Origin: Symbiodinium natans
Lineage: Eukaryota; Sar; Dinophyceae; Suessiales; Symbiodiniaceae
Reading direction: 5' to 3'
Assembly: GCA_905221605.1 (NCBI GenBank)
Contig: CAJNDS010001724.1
Location: forward strand, 363,978-427,977
DNA: 64,000 nt
The notes beneath the pieces were generated by a model. It worked only from the letters and a program-made list of their open reading frames with translations, did no database searches and was not told the DNA's origin. Below, piece after piece: positions 1 to 10,944 of the stretch. The stretch's first letter is position 1, and every line of letters starts with the position of its first letter. Both the position numbers and the translations under genes were made by a program.

Positions 1-999
1 CTTCTGGGCGGGTCAGCTCGGATGAACCCGAGAATTGGGATCACATACTCTACACTGCTGTAATCCCGACTTATTGTATACATACCACAAACATTTTTAG
101 GGTTCATTTAGCCTAAAACGAGTGTGAGCGAGTAATCCCTAAACCCTAAACCCTAAACCCTGAACCCTAAACCCTAAACCTACACGTCCCCCAGGCCCTG
201 CTTCAGCTTAAACACATTCCTGCCATGGAGCCGCCGAGCGCTTCGGACTCGGACTCGGAGGACTCGCGAGGTTCATGGCTTTATTAAGTTTAGGGTTTAG
301 GGCGGTTTAGGGTTTAGGGTTTAGGGTTTAGGGCGGTTTAGGGTTTAGCGCATTTTAGGGCTCATGGCACTTAGGATGGGCGTTGAGGGCATTAGGGCTT
401 TTCGGGCTCAGGGCTCTAGAACTTCGTTGATCCTAAAACCCTGAAAGCAACAACCCGAAAGGCCACCGAAGCCAGACTGCTGCATCCTTAGGGTTTAGGG
501 TTTAGGGTTTAGGGTTTAGGGTTTAGGGTTTAGGGTTTAGGGTTTAGGGTTGTCGGCCTTTCGGAAAACCCAAAGAGGGCCGTGTCGCTGTTGTGACTTC
601 AGAGTCTAATATTGGGGTTTGTGGTTTAGGGTTCCGGGTTGCTCACAGGGAAGAGGGCATCCATCTACCAGTCGATTGTTCATGGAGCAGCCGCGCGTCT
701 TAATGTCCAAGGATTCCCCAGAGCTTTCGCCCACAGAAGCCGGGGGTTGTTTTGAAAGCGTTCACCTCGCCTTGAGCCAAGCGCATGCAGTGGGCCTCAT
801 CATCTCCTGTTTTTGTTTCCCTAAACCCTAAACCCTAAACCCTAAACTACCCTAAACCCTAAACCCTAAACCCTAAACCCTAAACCCTAAACCCTAAACC
901 TTATTCTCGGTGCCTCGTTGAGGAGGGCGACATCTGTGGCATCATCGAGGTGCCTGGGGGGCCTTCAGGTTTAGCATCGCAAGAACAAGTCGATAAGGG

Positions 1000-1166
1000 T
1001 TTAGGGTTTAGGGTTTAGGGTTTAGGGTTTAGGGTTTAGGGTTTAGGGTTTAGGGTTTAGGGTTCAGGGTTTAGGGTTTAGGGTTCAGGGTTAGGGTTTA
1101 GGGTTTAGGGTTTAGGGTTTAGGGTTTAGGGTTTAGGGTTTAGGGTTTAGGGTTTAGGGTTTAGGG
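1000..1166 (+). repeat. Interstitial telomere-like array (TTTAGGG)n
   Basis: About 23 tandem heptamers in G-strand orientation, with a few TTCAGGG variants and one short GGG-TTAGGG unit. It is internal and flanked by unique sequence on both sides, so it is not a chromosome end. Confidence 0.9.
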
Positions 1167-1545
1167 AACCCCATTTCGAAGCTTCCCAAAGGCAAGTCGA
1201 GAGGGGTACCAAGCCTAGGGATCAAATGCGCACTGAGATTGGGAGTAGTTCAAAGAATCCTACATGCCTATACGACATAATCCCGACCGTGGGAATTTAG
1301 ACCCCAAACCCTACATCTCCAGCTTGCAACCCGCCCCTTTGCGAGGCCGATGGCCTTGCTTTGGAGGACCTCCAATGAAGGTTTCGAGGGTTTTACCCTT
1401 GGGTAGTAGGTGTGTTGCTGCGTGCTCCGATGGATGGAGTGCTGTAGTGACTTCTAATGATTTCTCACCCGTCTGTAATCAACTATTGAGTCTATTGCTT
1501 ATGCTTTTCTTTCGACACCCCCAGCCGGCAGGTCGTAGATAGCAG

Positions 1546-1639
1546 GTTGGAAGATCCCAATGTCTTTACCCACGCCACCCTGTGCAGCTTGGACGCTGGG
1601 ATTCTGGCCGCTGTCCGCCCCTACTGGGCATACCGCCCA
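1546..1639 (+). CDS. Exon-like segment, product unknown
   Basis: After an AGCAG acceptor an open frame reads LEDPNVFTHATLCSLDAG and continues ILAAVRPYWAYRPK, with ordinary protein composition unlike translated telomere repeats. The 3' end is ambiguous: a GC donor is possible at CCAAA|GC near 1640. I recognise no family. It could be a 5' exon of the downstream METTL22-like gene, or of another gene. Confidence 0.4.
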
Positions 1640-2362
1640 AAGCAGTCTTCAGTTTTTCAGAGATCCCAAAGTCGGCCGTATACCCTGCAGCCCCAAGACA
1701 CCCCGGTTACTGTAGGAGACTTGCGTTTCTAGCGACGATTAGCCAAGCATTGTGTTGGGGGCTCTACATGTAAACTAAACCCTAAACCCTAAACCCTAAA
1801 CCCTAAACCCTAAACCCTAAACCCCTCATGTAAACTCTGAAATCAACTCTGGGCCCATGCAGGGGTGTTTGGGGCCTTTGTTCATGGCACTTCTCACGGT
1901 TTTTCCCTGCCTGCCGAGGCGAGCCGGCCAAAGGTTTAGGCTGCCCCCTCTGACCCTAAACTCTAAACCCTACACCTTAAACCCTAAACCCTAAACCCTG
2001 CTGGCCCCATCCTGTCATCAGCATTAGTAGACCATGGTGGGTGCAGGGTGGCAGCTCCCTACAGTGACCATGCTAAGGGTCCGTAACTAGTCAGAGGGCC
2101 CCCCCTTTTTGGGGAGTATTTGTCAGACGGCTGCCAGAGCCTCATCCCTGCGACCTGCAACCGGAAGTTACTTGGGAATGTCCGAGGGCTGGGCCCTGAG
2201 CCCCCTAAACCCCCCGACATTTCCCTAAGTCTGAACAGCGCTCAGACCCTAAACCCTAAAGCCCTAAACCTTATAAACCCTAAACCCTAGACCCCAGGCC
2301 TTCTGGCCCCGCCGCCTAGATCCCGAGAAAGCCCCTAAGTCAGAGGAGCTCCCGCCCCTCAG

Positions 2363-2419
2363 CGCGGGCAGCAAAGCCTGGAGACTCTCCGCTCTTTTGG
2401 CTACAAGAGAGATAACAAC
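2363..2419 (+). CDS. Exon-like segment, product unknown
   Basis: Nineteen codons (RGQQSLETLRSFGYKRDNN) lie between a CCCTCAG acceptor and a GTGAGG donor, and the donor runs straight into TTTAGGG-like repeats. Phase 0 at both ends. Another frame is also open, so the reading is tentative. Confidence 0.4.
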
Positions 2420-3512
2420 GTGAGGGTTTAGGGTTTGGGGTTTGGGGGTTTATATAGTCATATCATCATATAAAGTACACTGAAGTGATGAAGCCTGAAC
2501 CCTATAACCAGCCCTAACTAGTTCAGAGTTGGAAACAGCTGCCGGCTTACACGCAACCTCCTAAAGGCGAGTGAGGTAATTTAGTGGTCCACTCATCTGG
2601 GATGAGATCAAATGCGACGGCGTCTGGCATGCAAACATGGCTCTGAACCTTTGCATCTTCGGGACAACCGGGCAAGGCTGATTAAAATGGGCTTGGAACA
2701 GAGACCGGGTTTAAAGAAAGGGTGTTGGGAGATCAGGTACCAACTGGAGATGACGTCGTAATCGTAGTTCCAACCCTGATGTCAAATACCTCAATGGAGG
2801 ATGTCTCTAAATTCGTGCCTCTTACCACAATCTAAACCCTAAACTTCAAACCCTAAACCCTAAACTACCCTCAACCCTGAACCTCACACCTTGCAGACAC
2901 GCAAGCCCAAAGGGCTCAGTGCACAGGACTGCAGCTGGCATGGGTACTCTAAACCCTTCTCTCCCTCAACCCGAAAGATATTGCCTCGACATCACGAACT
3001 TTAGGGCCCTCAAGAACCGCCGCTTCCAGCTTTCACCGCGCACCCCACAAGACCCGAACGACCCCTGAAGCCCGAAATCTCTCAGCCCCTGACCCTACGG
3101 GTCCATGTACCTATACAGTTACTGTATTGCAGTATATACCTGAGCCCTAAAGCTACTATTGGCGCACCCCTTTAGGCCTTAAGTATGCATCATACATGTA
3201 CATGGACCCTTAAAAGTAAGTCCTCAAGCCCTAGGCTCGAACACCCCACACCTCCTCTTGCCGAGTTCTGTCACGTCCGTGCTAAGGCCTTGCAAGTTCG
3301 GGCCCCGCAGCCCCCTTGCCAGGAGGACGAGGCGTGGCCTCTATCCACCTCTAACCCTAAATCCCCCAAACCCTATGCACTGCAAGCCCCAAATCCCTAA
3401 AGCCTTTTAGCCCGATGTGAGTGACCTTATACCTGGTCATTCTGCTCACCCCCGCCCCAAGAGACTGATAGGACTGCACCAGCCTGCCCAAAAGGGACGC
3501 ACCCCGTCGCAG

Positions 3513-3596
3513 GATGGGGACCTCGTGATGCCCAGAGCTGCCGCCCCGGAGTATGCGGAGACAGGCCCCTCGGGGGACAGTGGAGGTTTCGAGGGC
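3513..3596 (+). CDS. Candidate upstream exon of METTL22-like gene
   Basis: Opens after a CGTCGCAG acceptor and reads DGDLVMPRAAAPEYAETG and on to GGFEG before a GT at 3597. The DGDL..R start resembles the DGDLDVVRRPR region of animal METTL22 ahead of the catalytic domain. The match is short, so assignment is tentative. Confidence 0.45.
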
Positions 3597-6500
3597 GTCA
3601 TAGGTTTAGGGTTTGGGGTATGGGGTTTGCTGTTTAGGGTTTAGGCTTCGGGGTGTAGGGTTGACCTAAGCCCGAACCTTGGGCCAGATCCCTCTAGCCC
3701 ACAACCTGAATGCCCAGTTTTGTGACATGCACCAGAGTATTGCTGAGGATGGTTGGGAGTGGGGAGTTTCCTGAAAGAGTGGGTACACTTTTTTCCGGGT
3801 TTAGGGTTGAGGTTGCTTAGGGTTTAGGGTTTAGGGTTTAGGGTTTAGGGTTTAGGGTTTAGGGTTTAGGGTTTAGGGTTTAGGGTTTAGGCTTGGACAG
3901 GCGGACCAAAAAGGTGAATTCGCTTGCTCTAGTGGCGTGGTCCACTTCTACCCAAACATGGAAACTGCGGTCCCCTCTTCTAGGCCTTGTAAATATAAAT
4001 ACGACCCCCTTCATCCCGGTGCCAAAAAATCTCGAAACATCCCAAGCCACCCCGAACCCTAAACCCTAAATCCCAGGCCCTACACCCTCAACCCCAAACC
4101 CGACATGTCCAGAGGTCTCGTCGGCTGGCGGATTGAGCTGGAGAGATTGGCCACCTCCCAGCTACTTGGGGTCCTTCCCATCTTCTGAAAGAGGGTTGTT
4201 TAGGGTTAGGGTTTGGGGTTTGAGGTTTAAAGGGTTTCGGGTTTAAGGTTTAGGGTTTAGGGTTTAGAGTTGTTTCGGGTCTAGGAGTCTGAGGGACTCT
4301 TAGGGATGTTAGGGCCTTCGGGTTTTTGGGTTGTTTCTGGTTGTGATTTCAGGATCTCAATGCATCTAGCTTTGGGACGTGGACTGCTGTTTTTGTTCGG
4401 TTTGACGGGGGTCCTTCTGTTCTGCGCCTTCCTGATGCCCTGCTGCCTTTGGCACTAGTCTCTTCTACGCTGCTTCCAACACTTTCTGGCGGCCCCTGGC
4501 AGCCATGATGCGAAGACCCTCCACTTACCCTAAACCCTAAATCTGAACCCTCAACCCTACACCCAATAATTACCCTAAACCCTGAACCCTCTAATTACCC
4601 TAAACCCTGAACAATATAATTACCCTAAACCCTAAATGCCCAAACACGCAGTCCAGCTAAACCCCTAAAGCCTAAACCCCAAACCCTAAACCCGTGCATG
4701 TCGAGGTTGGAGCAGGTAGGCTTACAGCTCTGGGCTGGCGCGCTGGTCTTGAGCGACCTGCTCCTGACGCGACCAGAGCTGGTTCGCGGAAGGCTCCCTG
4801 ACTGCTTGGTAGAGGGTCTACTTAGGGGCGTTTAGGGTCTAGGATTTAGGGTTCAGGGTTTAGGGTTTAGGGTTCAGGGGTAGCTGCGTATAACTTATAA
4901 CCCTATTTAGGGCACTTATATCCCTTCTTGCAAGTACCCATGAACTTCCAAGTAGGGTCTAGAGTTAGGGTTAGGGGTTTCGGGTTTGAGAGATCGAGGC
5001 ACGTACGAGAGTCCTCTGGCAAAAGAGCTTCTGAGATAAAACAAGTTGTGGTCTACACGGGGGGATGAGGTTTGGGGACTGGGTCTTCTGACATGCCTGC
5101 AACACGTCGGGCATTGTTCCGAGCTGTTTAGGGATCCACTGTAGTATAGTGGCTAGTATCTCCACTTCAACGTAGACCCTAGACCCCAACCAGCAAGCCC
5201 TGAACCATCAGCCGAATAACTCGAATTGTCAAACACCGCCCTTCAGCAAAAGCAAAGCCCGAACTCCAACCCCCCCACCCTATGCCCCCAAAGACCCCAG
5301 AGACCCTAACGGTTTAGGGTTTAGGAGTTCGGGTTTAGGGTTAACCCTAAACACCCACTACCCCCCCCCCCCCATCCCCGTTAAAAAAAAAACAGGCAAA
5401 ACCCCGCCCAAGTGATAAACCCCCCAAACCTTCATCCGGCCCCCCCAAAGAAACAAACACCCCAAAGCCACCCTAAACCCTAGAACCCTAAAACCTATAA
5501 ACCCTAATTAAACCCAAAACCCTAAACTCGTAAACCCCACACAACAAAAGCCTGAACCTCTCAACCCTAAACCCTACACCCTAAACCCTAAAGCCAAAGA
5601 CCTGTAAACCCTTAAAACCGTAAACCCTACACCCCAATTAAACCCTAAAGCCAAAGCCCTATAAACCTTAAACCCTTAAACCCTGCACCCTAAACCCTAA
5701 ACCCTAAACCCTAAACCCGAAACCCCAAAAAGGACGGTGTGCGAACTGGGGGCCGGGCTTGGCCTCTGCTCGCTGCTGGCCTGGCGCCTCGGTGCCCACG
5801 TCCTCTGCACGGACGGGAGCGCGGAGGCGCGCTATGTGAGTGGAGGGCTTAGGGTTTAGGGTTTAGGGTTTCGGGTTTAGGGTTTAGGGTTTGGGGTTAG
5901 GGTTTAGGGTTTAGGGTTTAGGGTTTTGTGAGTGGACCTTGGGGGTTTAGGGTTGATAGGTTTTATAGGGTTCAGGGTTTACCTTTGTAGGGTTTACGGG
6001 TTTAGGGTTTAGGGTATAAACATAGGGTTTGGGGTTTGGAGTTTAGGCTTTAGGGTCTAGGGTTTATAGGGTTTAGGGTATGAACATAGGGTTTGAGGTT
6101 TGGGGTTTTGGGTTTAGGGTCTATAGGGTGCAGGGTCTAATTGCTATGCGAGTGGACCTTGGGGGTTTAGTTATAGGTTTCAGGGTTTAAGGTTTATAGG
6201 GTTTAGGGATAATAGGATTTGGGGTTTAGGGTTTAGGGTCTATGGGGGGTAGGTTTAGGGTTGAGGCTAAAAGGGGTCTAGGTATTCATTTTTTGGTATA
6301 TGGGGCCTTCATAACTAGAATAGGGTTTTGGGCGGTCCTGTAGTATACTTATATGAGGACCATCATAAGGGAATACGGTTAGTAACCACTCTGGAGCCTT
6401 ATATTTGGTTTTTAGGGGTGTAGGGCCTCAGGGTTTCGTTGTCTCAGGCCTTAGGGTTTGACAAGTAAAAATGTTTAGTTGAGGGGATTGCTTAGAGGTT

Positions 6501-9049
6501 TATGAGTAGGGTTAGAACCCTAAACGCTAAACCACAAACCCAAAACCCTAAACCCAGCCGCACTTGTGGCCTTATGTGGAGTACTTGTATCCCTGCTTTT
6601 CTGCACCCATGAACCGACAAGTAGGCTTTAAGTTGCAGGTTTCACGGCTCAGGCTTAGAGGTTTGGAATTTTCAAAAGTTCTTCAGTGAGCGCCAACAAG
6701 GGTGCCAGAACTCCCCCTAAACACTAAACCCTATACCCTAAACCCCGCATGCGTTAAGGCTTTGCTTTGTTTGTCGGGGTGGCCCAGGCAGTGGCGAATT
6801 GCCAGGCGAACCTGAAAAGGCCGCATGACGATACGAGCGTCGAACGTTTCTGGCTACTATTTCTTCTTGGTAGCCCAGTGGTACCCTTTACCCTTTTTTT
6901 GGGTTCTGGGTTCCCTTATAAAGTAACCAACCAAAAAAGGGTGCCTTTATGAGAATATGGTTACTGGGCTACTAAGTCTTTGGACATGTCTAAAATAGAT
7001 TAGCCATTTTGTTAGACATCTCTAACTTTAAAAAGAGTAGCCATTTGTTTAGACATGTCTGAACAATAGTATCCTGGCGCTCGGGATGTTGTTGTTGGTT
7101 TCGTGTGGGAGCCACACCGCACCACGCCAGTCTCCGAGTTGAGAACCAAAATCCCGAACCCCAACTCCACAAACATCCAGCAAGAGAGATCACTAAGCCC
7201 TAAAACCCCAAAACCCTAAAAAACCCGAAAACCCAAAACCCTAAAACCCTAAAAACACGAAAAACCGGAAAACCCAAAGCCCTAAAAACCCGGAACCTAC
7301 AAAACTCCACCTCCCAGAACACCCCCAAGCGCTTGAGGATCATGGGTTCAGGGGGTTTATAGCGTTTGACCATGCACATAGCGTGTTCAAGGGTATAGAG
7401 GGTTTGTGGGGTTGACAGGGTTCGTAGGGTTTATAGGGTTTGCAGGGTTCAGGGATTATGTTCTCCCTGCATGCTGTCCCCTACAGCCCCTCTGGGCCCT
7501 CCCTGAACCCTAAGCCCTCAGCGCGAAACCCTAAACCCTAAATCCTAAACCCTAAGTCCTAAACCCTAGCCCTAAACCCTAAACCCTAAACCTGAAACCC
7601 TACTCTTGACTCCCCCGTCCCAAGGAACGGTGCTGGTGAGGTGCCCGTGGAGGTCTTGCGCTGGGAGGCACCTCCCACCCCGAAAGAGGGGCACGCAGGC
7701 GCGCCAAGAAAGGAGATGTTTGGGTTTATAGGGTTTAGGGTTTAGGGTTTATAGGGTTTAGGGCGTAGGGCTTGGGGTGAAGGGCTTAGGGCTTATAGGG
7801 TTTTAGGGCTTAGGGTTTTGGGCGTAAGGTTTAGGATTAAAGGCTTGGGGCTCGGGGCTGTGGTTAGGTTTATGGGTTTTACGGCTTTGTAATATAGGGC
7901 TTTTGCTTGCTCGGTTTTGTTGAGCGTGTTGAACAGAACTTTGGATTTCTATTCGGCCTGTCTCCAAGAATGCGACTTTTGATTTGGTTCGTGCGGGGTT
8001 TTTGCGGCGGCGAATGACTGTTGCACTGGCTTTAGGGGGCCAGGGCCAGGGGTTGTTGAAGGTGTTTGGGTGTTGTTCAACATCAGCCGGTCACAGCATG
8101 AGGTAACATCAGGTTAATGACCGTTCAAGGTACAAGGTTCGAGAACATCGAGGGTTGAAAGATGAGTGTTGGGGTTTTGGGTTTCGGGTTAGGGTTCGGG
8201 GTCAAGGGTTGAGGTGGAACCCTAAACCCGAAACCCGAAAAAACCCTAAAACCGGTCGAACCGACTGAGCCCTGGAACTGTGCCAGGTGATGTTTGGGCT
8301 GCGGAGGTACTGCTCGCCGCGGACGTCATTTACGACGCCGCTGCTGCGCACTCCTTTGCGCAGCTCGTGGCCAGTCTGCTGAAGCACCGGCCCTGTTGAG
8401 AAGTGTTGTGCTGGTTTGTTCCTCTCCACCAACGGGATACTATGGTTACTAGAGGTCTCTGAAAGAGACGAGTTGGTGATGCGATAGCAAGAGTAGGACT
8501 ACCCCAAAACCCTTCCATCGTGATCATGGAGGCTTCCTTCCTTTGATGTTCCTAAGGGCCTTCGGGACCGAATGACCCCCGAAAGCTGGGATCCTATACC
8601 TTCTACTATGAAGCCCAATTCGGGAATACGGACCATAAACTTTTCAGGGCTCATTTAGGTTCAGAACGTAAGGAAGACAAAGGCCACCGCCTTATACATG
8701 TCCCTGGAGAAGCGGATCTACTTCTCAGCCACGACGCTGAAGTCGGAAGTCTCCGTCTATCCGCAGTTCCTGGATGACTGTGCACTGCTCGGACTGGAGG
8801 TTGAGGTGATCGACTTGTCTGAGATCCCAGTGCCTTGGGGACCAAAAGAACCTTAAAATTGGGGTCAATATGCTCTATACTACTCCAGTTCCTATTAAGG
8901 TAATATGAGCCCTAAACCCTAAACCCTAAACTCCTTTTAGGGTCCATTTCGTCCCTCAGGTGCATTTCAAATACCTGCGCTCTCGTTTCTATGAGCTCGT
9001 GGCGATCACGGCAAAAGCGGCACCGTGTCTTGGGAGAGCCAGGGAGTAG
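3513..9049 (+). CDS. METTL22-like: METTL22-like protein-lysine methyltransferase (multi-exon gene)
   Basis: Exons at 4716-4792, 5733-5835, 6788-6819, 7625-~7700, 8287-8389, 8673-8829 and 8960-9049, possibly also 3513-3596 and about 3914-3975, read in the order of METTL22-family blocks. These are VGLQLWAGALVLSD, the SAM-binding motif I CELGAGLGL, an acidic CTD turn, ANCQANLK, a VEVLRW block, LLAADVIYD, the LEKR block, and a C-terminal YLRSRFYELV ending in TAG. METTL22 methylates lysines on nuclear proteins using S-adenosylmethionine; here that role is inferred from homology. Most junctions are phase-consistent, with GC donors at 4793, 6820 and 8390 and GT at 5836 and 8830. Introns carry telomere-like tracts and introner-like elements. 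The N-terminus is not resolved. Other seven-beta-strand lysine methyltransferases are the main alternative. Confidence 0.8.
3914..3975 (+). CDS. Candidate exon, METTL22-like gene region
   Basis: After AAAAAG the frame reads EFACSSGVVHFYPNMETAVP. It sits where METTL22 proteins have a short beta-strand/His/Thr stretch before VGxQxW. The 3' boundary is not clear, and another frame is also open. Confidence 0.35.
4716..4792 (+). CDS. METTL22-like gene, exon with VGLQLWAGALVLSD
   Basis: Acceptor GAGCAG|GTA, first codon Val. The peptide VGLQLWAGALVLSDLLLTRP matches the VGxQxWxGAxxLxD block of METTL family methyltransferases. It ends GGA AG before a GC donor. The split codon AG|G then gives Arg at the join to 5733, reading LVRGR-TVCELGAG. 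Confidence 0.85.
5733..5835 (+). CDS. METTL22-like gene, SAM motif I exon
   Basis: Reads TVCELGAGLGLCSLLAWRLG, then AHVLCTDGSAEARY. ELGAGxGL is the SAM-binding glycine loop and CTD holds the acidic residue at the end of strand 2. Acceptor AAAAAG|G, donor GTGAGT, then directly TTTAGGG repeats. Confidence 0.9.
6788..6819 (+). CDS. METTL22-like gene, short exon AVANCQANLKR
   Basis: Acceptor GCCCAG|GCA continues in phase from 5835. AVANCQANLK corresponds to the helix after motif I (CQRNIALN in human METTL22). It ends AAA AG before a GC donor. At about 32 nt it is too short for routine ORF calling; support comes from homology and phase. Confidence 0.7.
7625..7700 (+). CDS. METTL22-like gene, VEVLRW exon
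   Basis: Acceptor CCAAG|G completes the Arg codon split at 6819. The frame reads NGAGEVPVEVLRWEAPPTPK, matching the GGGIVRVKELDW region of METTL22 ahead of the motif IV strand. The donor is uncertain; a GC at about 7701 keeps the phase for the next exon. Confidence 0.7.
8287..8389 (+). CDS. METTL22-like gene, motif IV exon
   Basis: Acceptor TGCCAG. Reads DVWAAEVLLAADVIYDAAAA, then HSFAQLVASLLKH. LLAADVIYD is the family's catalytic-strand motif (LFAAEVFYD in human METTL22). It ends CAC CG before GC, completed by G at 8673. Confidence 0.85.
8559..8658 (+). mobile_element. Introner-like element, family A (diverged copy)
   Basis: Starts CCTTCGGGACCGAATGACCC and ends TTTTCAGGGCTCATTTAG, an imperfect inverted pair. 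It lies at the 3' end of the METTL22-like intron 8390-8672, 14 bases before the acceptor that best preserves the phase. Confidence 0.6.
8673..8829 (+). CDS. METTL22-like gene, LEKR exon
   Basis: Acceptor GTAAG|G. Reads KTKATALYMSLEKRIYFSAT and on to EVEVIDLSEIP. It matches ACTAILSVEKRLNFTLRHL of METTL22, including the Y..FL segment. The donor is GTGCCTTGGGG, which is also the left end of a family-A TIR element. Confidence 0.9.
8830..8959 (+). mobile_element. Introner-like element, family A, forming a whole intron
   Basis: This 130-bp intron starts GTGCCTTGGGGACC and ends TTTTAGGGTCCATTTC GTCCCTCAG. Its arms are inverted copies of the family-A terminus, and a short CCCTAAA tract lies inside. 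Both flanking exons are secured by METTL22 homology, and the element supplies both splice sites. Confidence 0.75.
8960..9049 (+). CDS. METTL22-like gene, terminal exon
   Basis: Acceptor CCTCAG|GTG. Reads VHFKYLRSRFYELVAITAKA, then APCLGRARE and TAG at 9047-9049. It aligns with the C-terminal FPQLLVYERLQQLELWK end of METTL22. Repeat sequence resumes immediately after the stop. Confidence 0.85.
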   Translation: MHFKYLRSRFYELVAITAKAAPCLGRARE

Positions 9050-9558
9050 TTTAGGGTTTCGGGTTTAGGGTTTAGGGTGGGTTCAGGGTTCAGGGTTTAG
9101 GGTTGAGTGTTTAGGGTTTAGGCCTGCAACCCGGCTGTTCGGGTAGGGGTTTAGAGGACATTGGGGTTTCTGCGCTGTGTGCTATAGGCTCTTCTCTATA
9201 GCTCCCTGTCAACCCTAAACCCTAAACCCTAAACCGCGCAGGCCCAAGGACACAGCGGACTGAGCCCAAACCCGAAAAACCAGTGAGCCCCAGCAACAAA
9301 GCCAAACCAGCGTTCCAAGAACCCGGCAACATCTTGAGCCTATCAGTTCGGCAATGCTGGAAGATGCTTTGGGGCTTCAGAATTAGGGTTTAGGGTTTAG
9401 GGTTTAGGCTTTAGGGTTTAGGGTGGGAAGACTGCAGGCAAGCATTGGACCCCCTATTCAGCTCTGTACTGGAAAACCTGAACGCTGTGTTTGGTAGCGT
9501 AGTAGCCCCGAGCTCCTATACGGCTTCAAAAACGAGCTGTGGGAGAAGAGGGGCATGA

Positions 9559-9653
9559 GCCCTAAACCCTAAACCCTAAACCCTAAACCCTAAACCCTAA
9601 ACCCTAAACCCTAAACCCTAAACCCTAAACCCTAAACCCTAAACCCTAAACCA
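9559..9653 (-). repeat. Interstitial telomere-like array (CCCTAAA)n
   Basis: About 13 heptamers in C-strand orientation with almost no variants, bounded by unique sequence on both sides. Confidence 0.9.
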
Positions 9654-9689
9654 ACAAACCCTAAACAAGATCAGGGGTTTAGGGTTCAG

Positions 9690-9838
9690 GGATTCGATGC
9701 CTCTTTCTAGCCCGGCTGCAAACTCCGGACTCCAAACAGCGCTTTTCGACACCTTCCTACTAGTTGCTCACAACCACCCAGAAAGATCGAGTACAACAAT
9801 CCCCATATTGCCCTTATTCGGAAGAAGTTTTCTTAACC
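9690..9838 (+). repeat. Dispersed duplicate segment, copy 1
   Basis: Shares GATGCCTCTTTC-AGCC-GGCTGCA, GCGACACCTTCCTACTAGTTGC-type text and ATCGAGTACAACA with 15189-15300. Its tail TTGCCCTTATTCGGAAGAAG recurs at 15444-15463. The second copy is split by a poly-G insertion and small deletions. Confidence 0.7.
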
Positions 9839-9883
9839 CTAAACCCTAAACCCTAAACCCTAAACCCTAAACTAGCGGCGCAG

Positions 9884-9956
9884 GACCGGCAGAAGGAGTT
9901 CAGGATGGGAGTTGCCATGGGCTTAGGACGTCGGCAGCGGAGCTCTACTGTCGTTG
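9884..9956 (+). CDS. Exon-like segment ending at a family-A element
   Basis: After GCGCAG the frame reads DRQKEFRMGVAMGLGRRQRS, then STVV. The GT of the downstream family-A element (GTGCATTTTGGGGG) gives the donor at 9957. Product unknown. Confidence 0.4.
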
Positions 9957-10073
9957 GTGCATTTTGGGGGTTCCTTGGGGACCCAAAGGGGTTTATGGTT
10001 ATACCTTAATCGCAATTGGAGTAGTATAATTAGGGCATATGACCCCAAGGTTAGGGTTCATTTAGTCCCCAAG
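9957..10073 (+). mobile_element. Introner-like element, family A
   Basis: Left end GTGCATTTTGGGGGTTCCTTGG, right end TTAGGGTTCATTTAGTCCCCAAG|G. The interior carries GCAATTGGAGTAGTATAATT as in other copies. Splice-like GT and AAG|G lie at its ends. Confidence 0.65.
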
Positions 10074-10461
10074 GTTATAGGTCTGGGGCGGGAGGGGATG
10101 TTGGTTGTGCGCTCTATGGAGGGTGCTCAGTTTTGGGGGACGTGTACGCCATGTAAGCACGCATGCCATACTAGTTGCCGTTATCACTTATCACACTCGA
10201 AAGGCCTCAGAATTCTAACTAAATGTGTGGGGGGGGGGGGACATGCTAAATCATCTTGCTCGATGGGCCCCACCCCACCCCTCCCTGTCGGGCCGTGGGT
10301 TTCCTGGGTGGCAAGGTATGGCAAGGTATACTTGCTCAGGGTTTACAGTTCAAAGTTTCTTCACCCTCAGCCCTAAGCGCTACGCCCTCCACCCTAAATC
10401 CTCAACCCTAAGCCCTAGAAGCCCTAAGCCCCCCAAGGTGACGGCACTCTGCCCAGCCATG

Positions 10462-10646
10462 AGGACCAAACGAACCAAAAAACCTGGGATCATATACCCT
10501 CTATAGTCCTGTATTTCCTGTTTAAGGTAGATGGATGAGCCCTAATCTTGGGGGTCATATACTACTCCAATTCCTGCTTAAGTTAATACGAACCCTAAAC
10601 CCTAAACCCTAAACCCTAAACCCTTTGAGGGTTCATCTTGGCCCAG
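10462..10646 (+). mobile_element. Introner-like element, family A, with internal CCCTAAA tract
   Basis: Starts GGACCAAACGAACC..CTGGGATCATATACC and ends GAGGGTTCATCTTGGCCCAG, where the AG abuts an exon-like island. A tract of about five CCCTAAA units is embedded in the middle, which suggests expansion of a heptamer already present in the element. Confidence 0.6.
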
Positions 10647-10715
10647 CGCGCCGAGGTCGTGAAGGTTATCAGAGCCGAGCTGACGAAGAATTTTGAATCT
10701 TTCGGGAGGCCAAAC
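10647..10715 (+). CDS. Exon-like segment, product unknown
   Basis: Twenty-three codons, RAEVVKVIRAELTKNFESFG then RPN, between a CCCAG acceptor at the end of a family-A element and a GTGAAT donor. Amphipathic helical composition; family not recognised. Confidence 0.5.
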
Positions 10716-10729
10716 GTGAATCCAAAACC

Positions 10730-10863
10730 CTAAACCCTAAACCCTAAACCCTGAACCCTGAACCCTAAACCCTAAACCCTAAAACCCTAAACCCTAAACC
10801 CTAAACCCTAAACCCTAAACCCTAAACCCTAAACCCTAAACCCTAAACCCTAAACCCTAAACC
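10730..10863 (-). repeat. Interstitial telomere-like array (CCCTAAA)n
   Basis: About 19 heptamers with CCCTGAA variants near the left end and one 8-base unit (CCCTAAAA). Confidence 0.9.
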
Positions 10864-10944
10864 CACCACCACTCAACACGTACTCGACTTGGCCCCCTCC
10901 ACAACCCTGCATCGCAGAAATAAATCCTCCGGGGCCAAATGCAG

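Larger units (their letters stand above)
1..3512. other. Telomere-like-repeat region with exon-like islands
   Basis: Tracts of TTTAGGG or CCCTAAA (about 130-178, 286-345, 487-550, 825-898, 1000-1166, 1776-1826) alternate with unique sequence. Positions 20-113 are a degraded family-A TIR element ending TTTTAGGGTTCATTTAG. Exon-like islands without a recognised product include 224-270 (start MEPPSASDSDSEDSR), 920-950, 1546-1639 and 2363-2419. They could be 5' exons of the METTL22-like gene or belong to an earlier gene; I cannot join them. No RNA gene is visible. Confidence 0.5.

Noticed and set aside
1-1200. A chromosome end (true telomere)
   Set aside because: Tracts are short, interrupted, in both orientations, and continue across all 64 kb between gene exons.
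6996-7017. Dinoflagellate spliced-leader relic (TAGCCATTTTG)
   Set aside because: Only 11 bases match the leader; the stretch is better explained as part of a small inverted repeat with AGACATGTCT ends (6978-7063).
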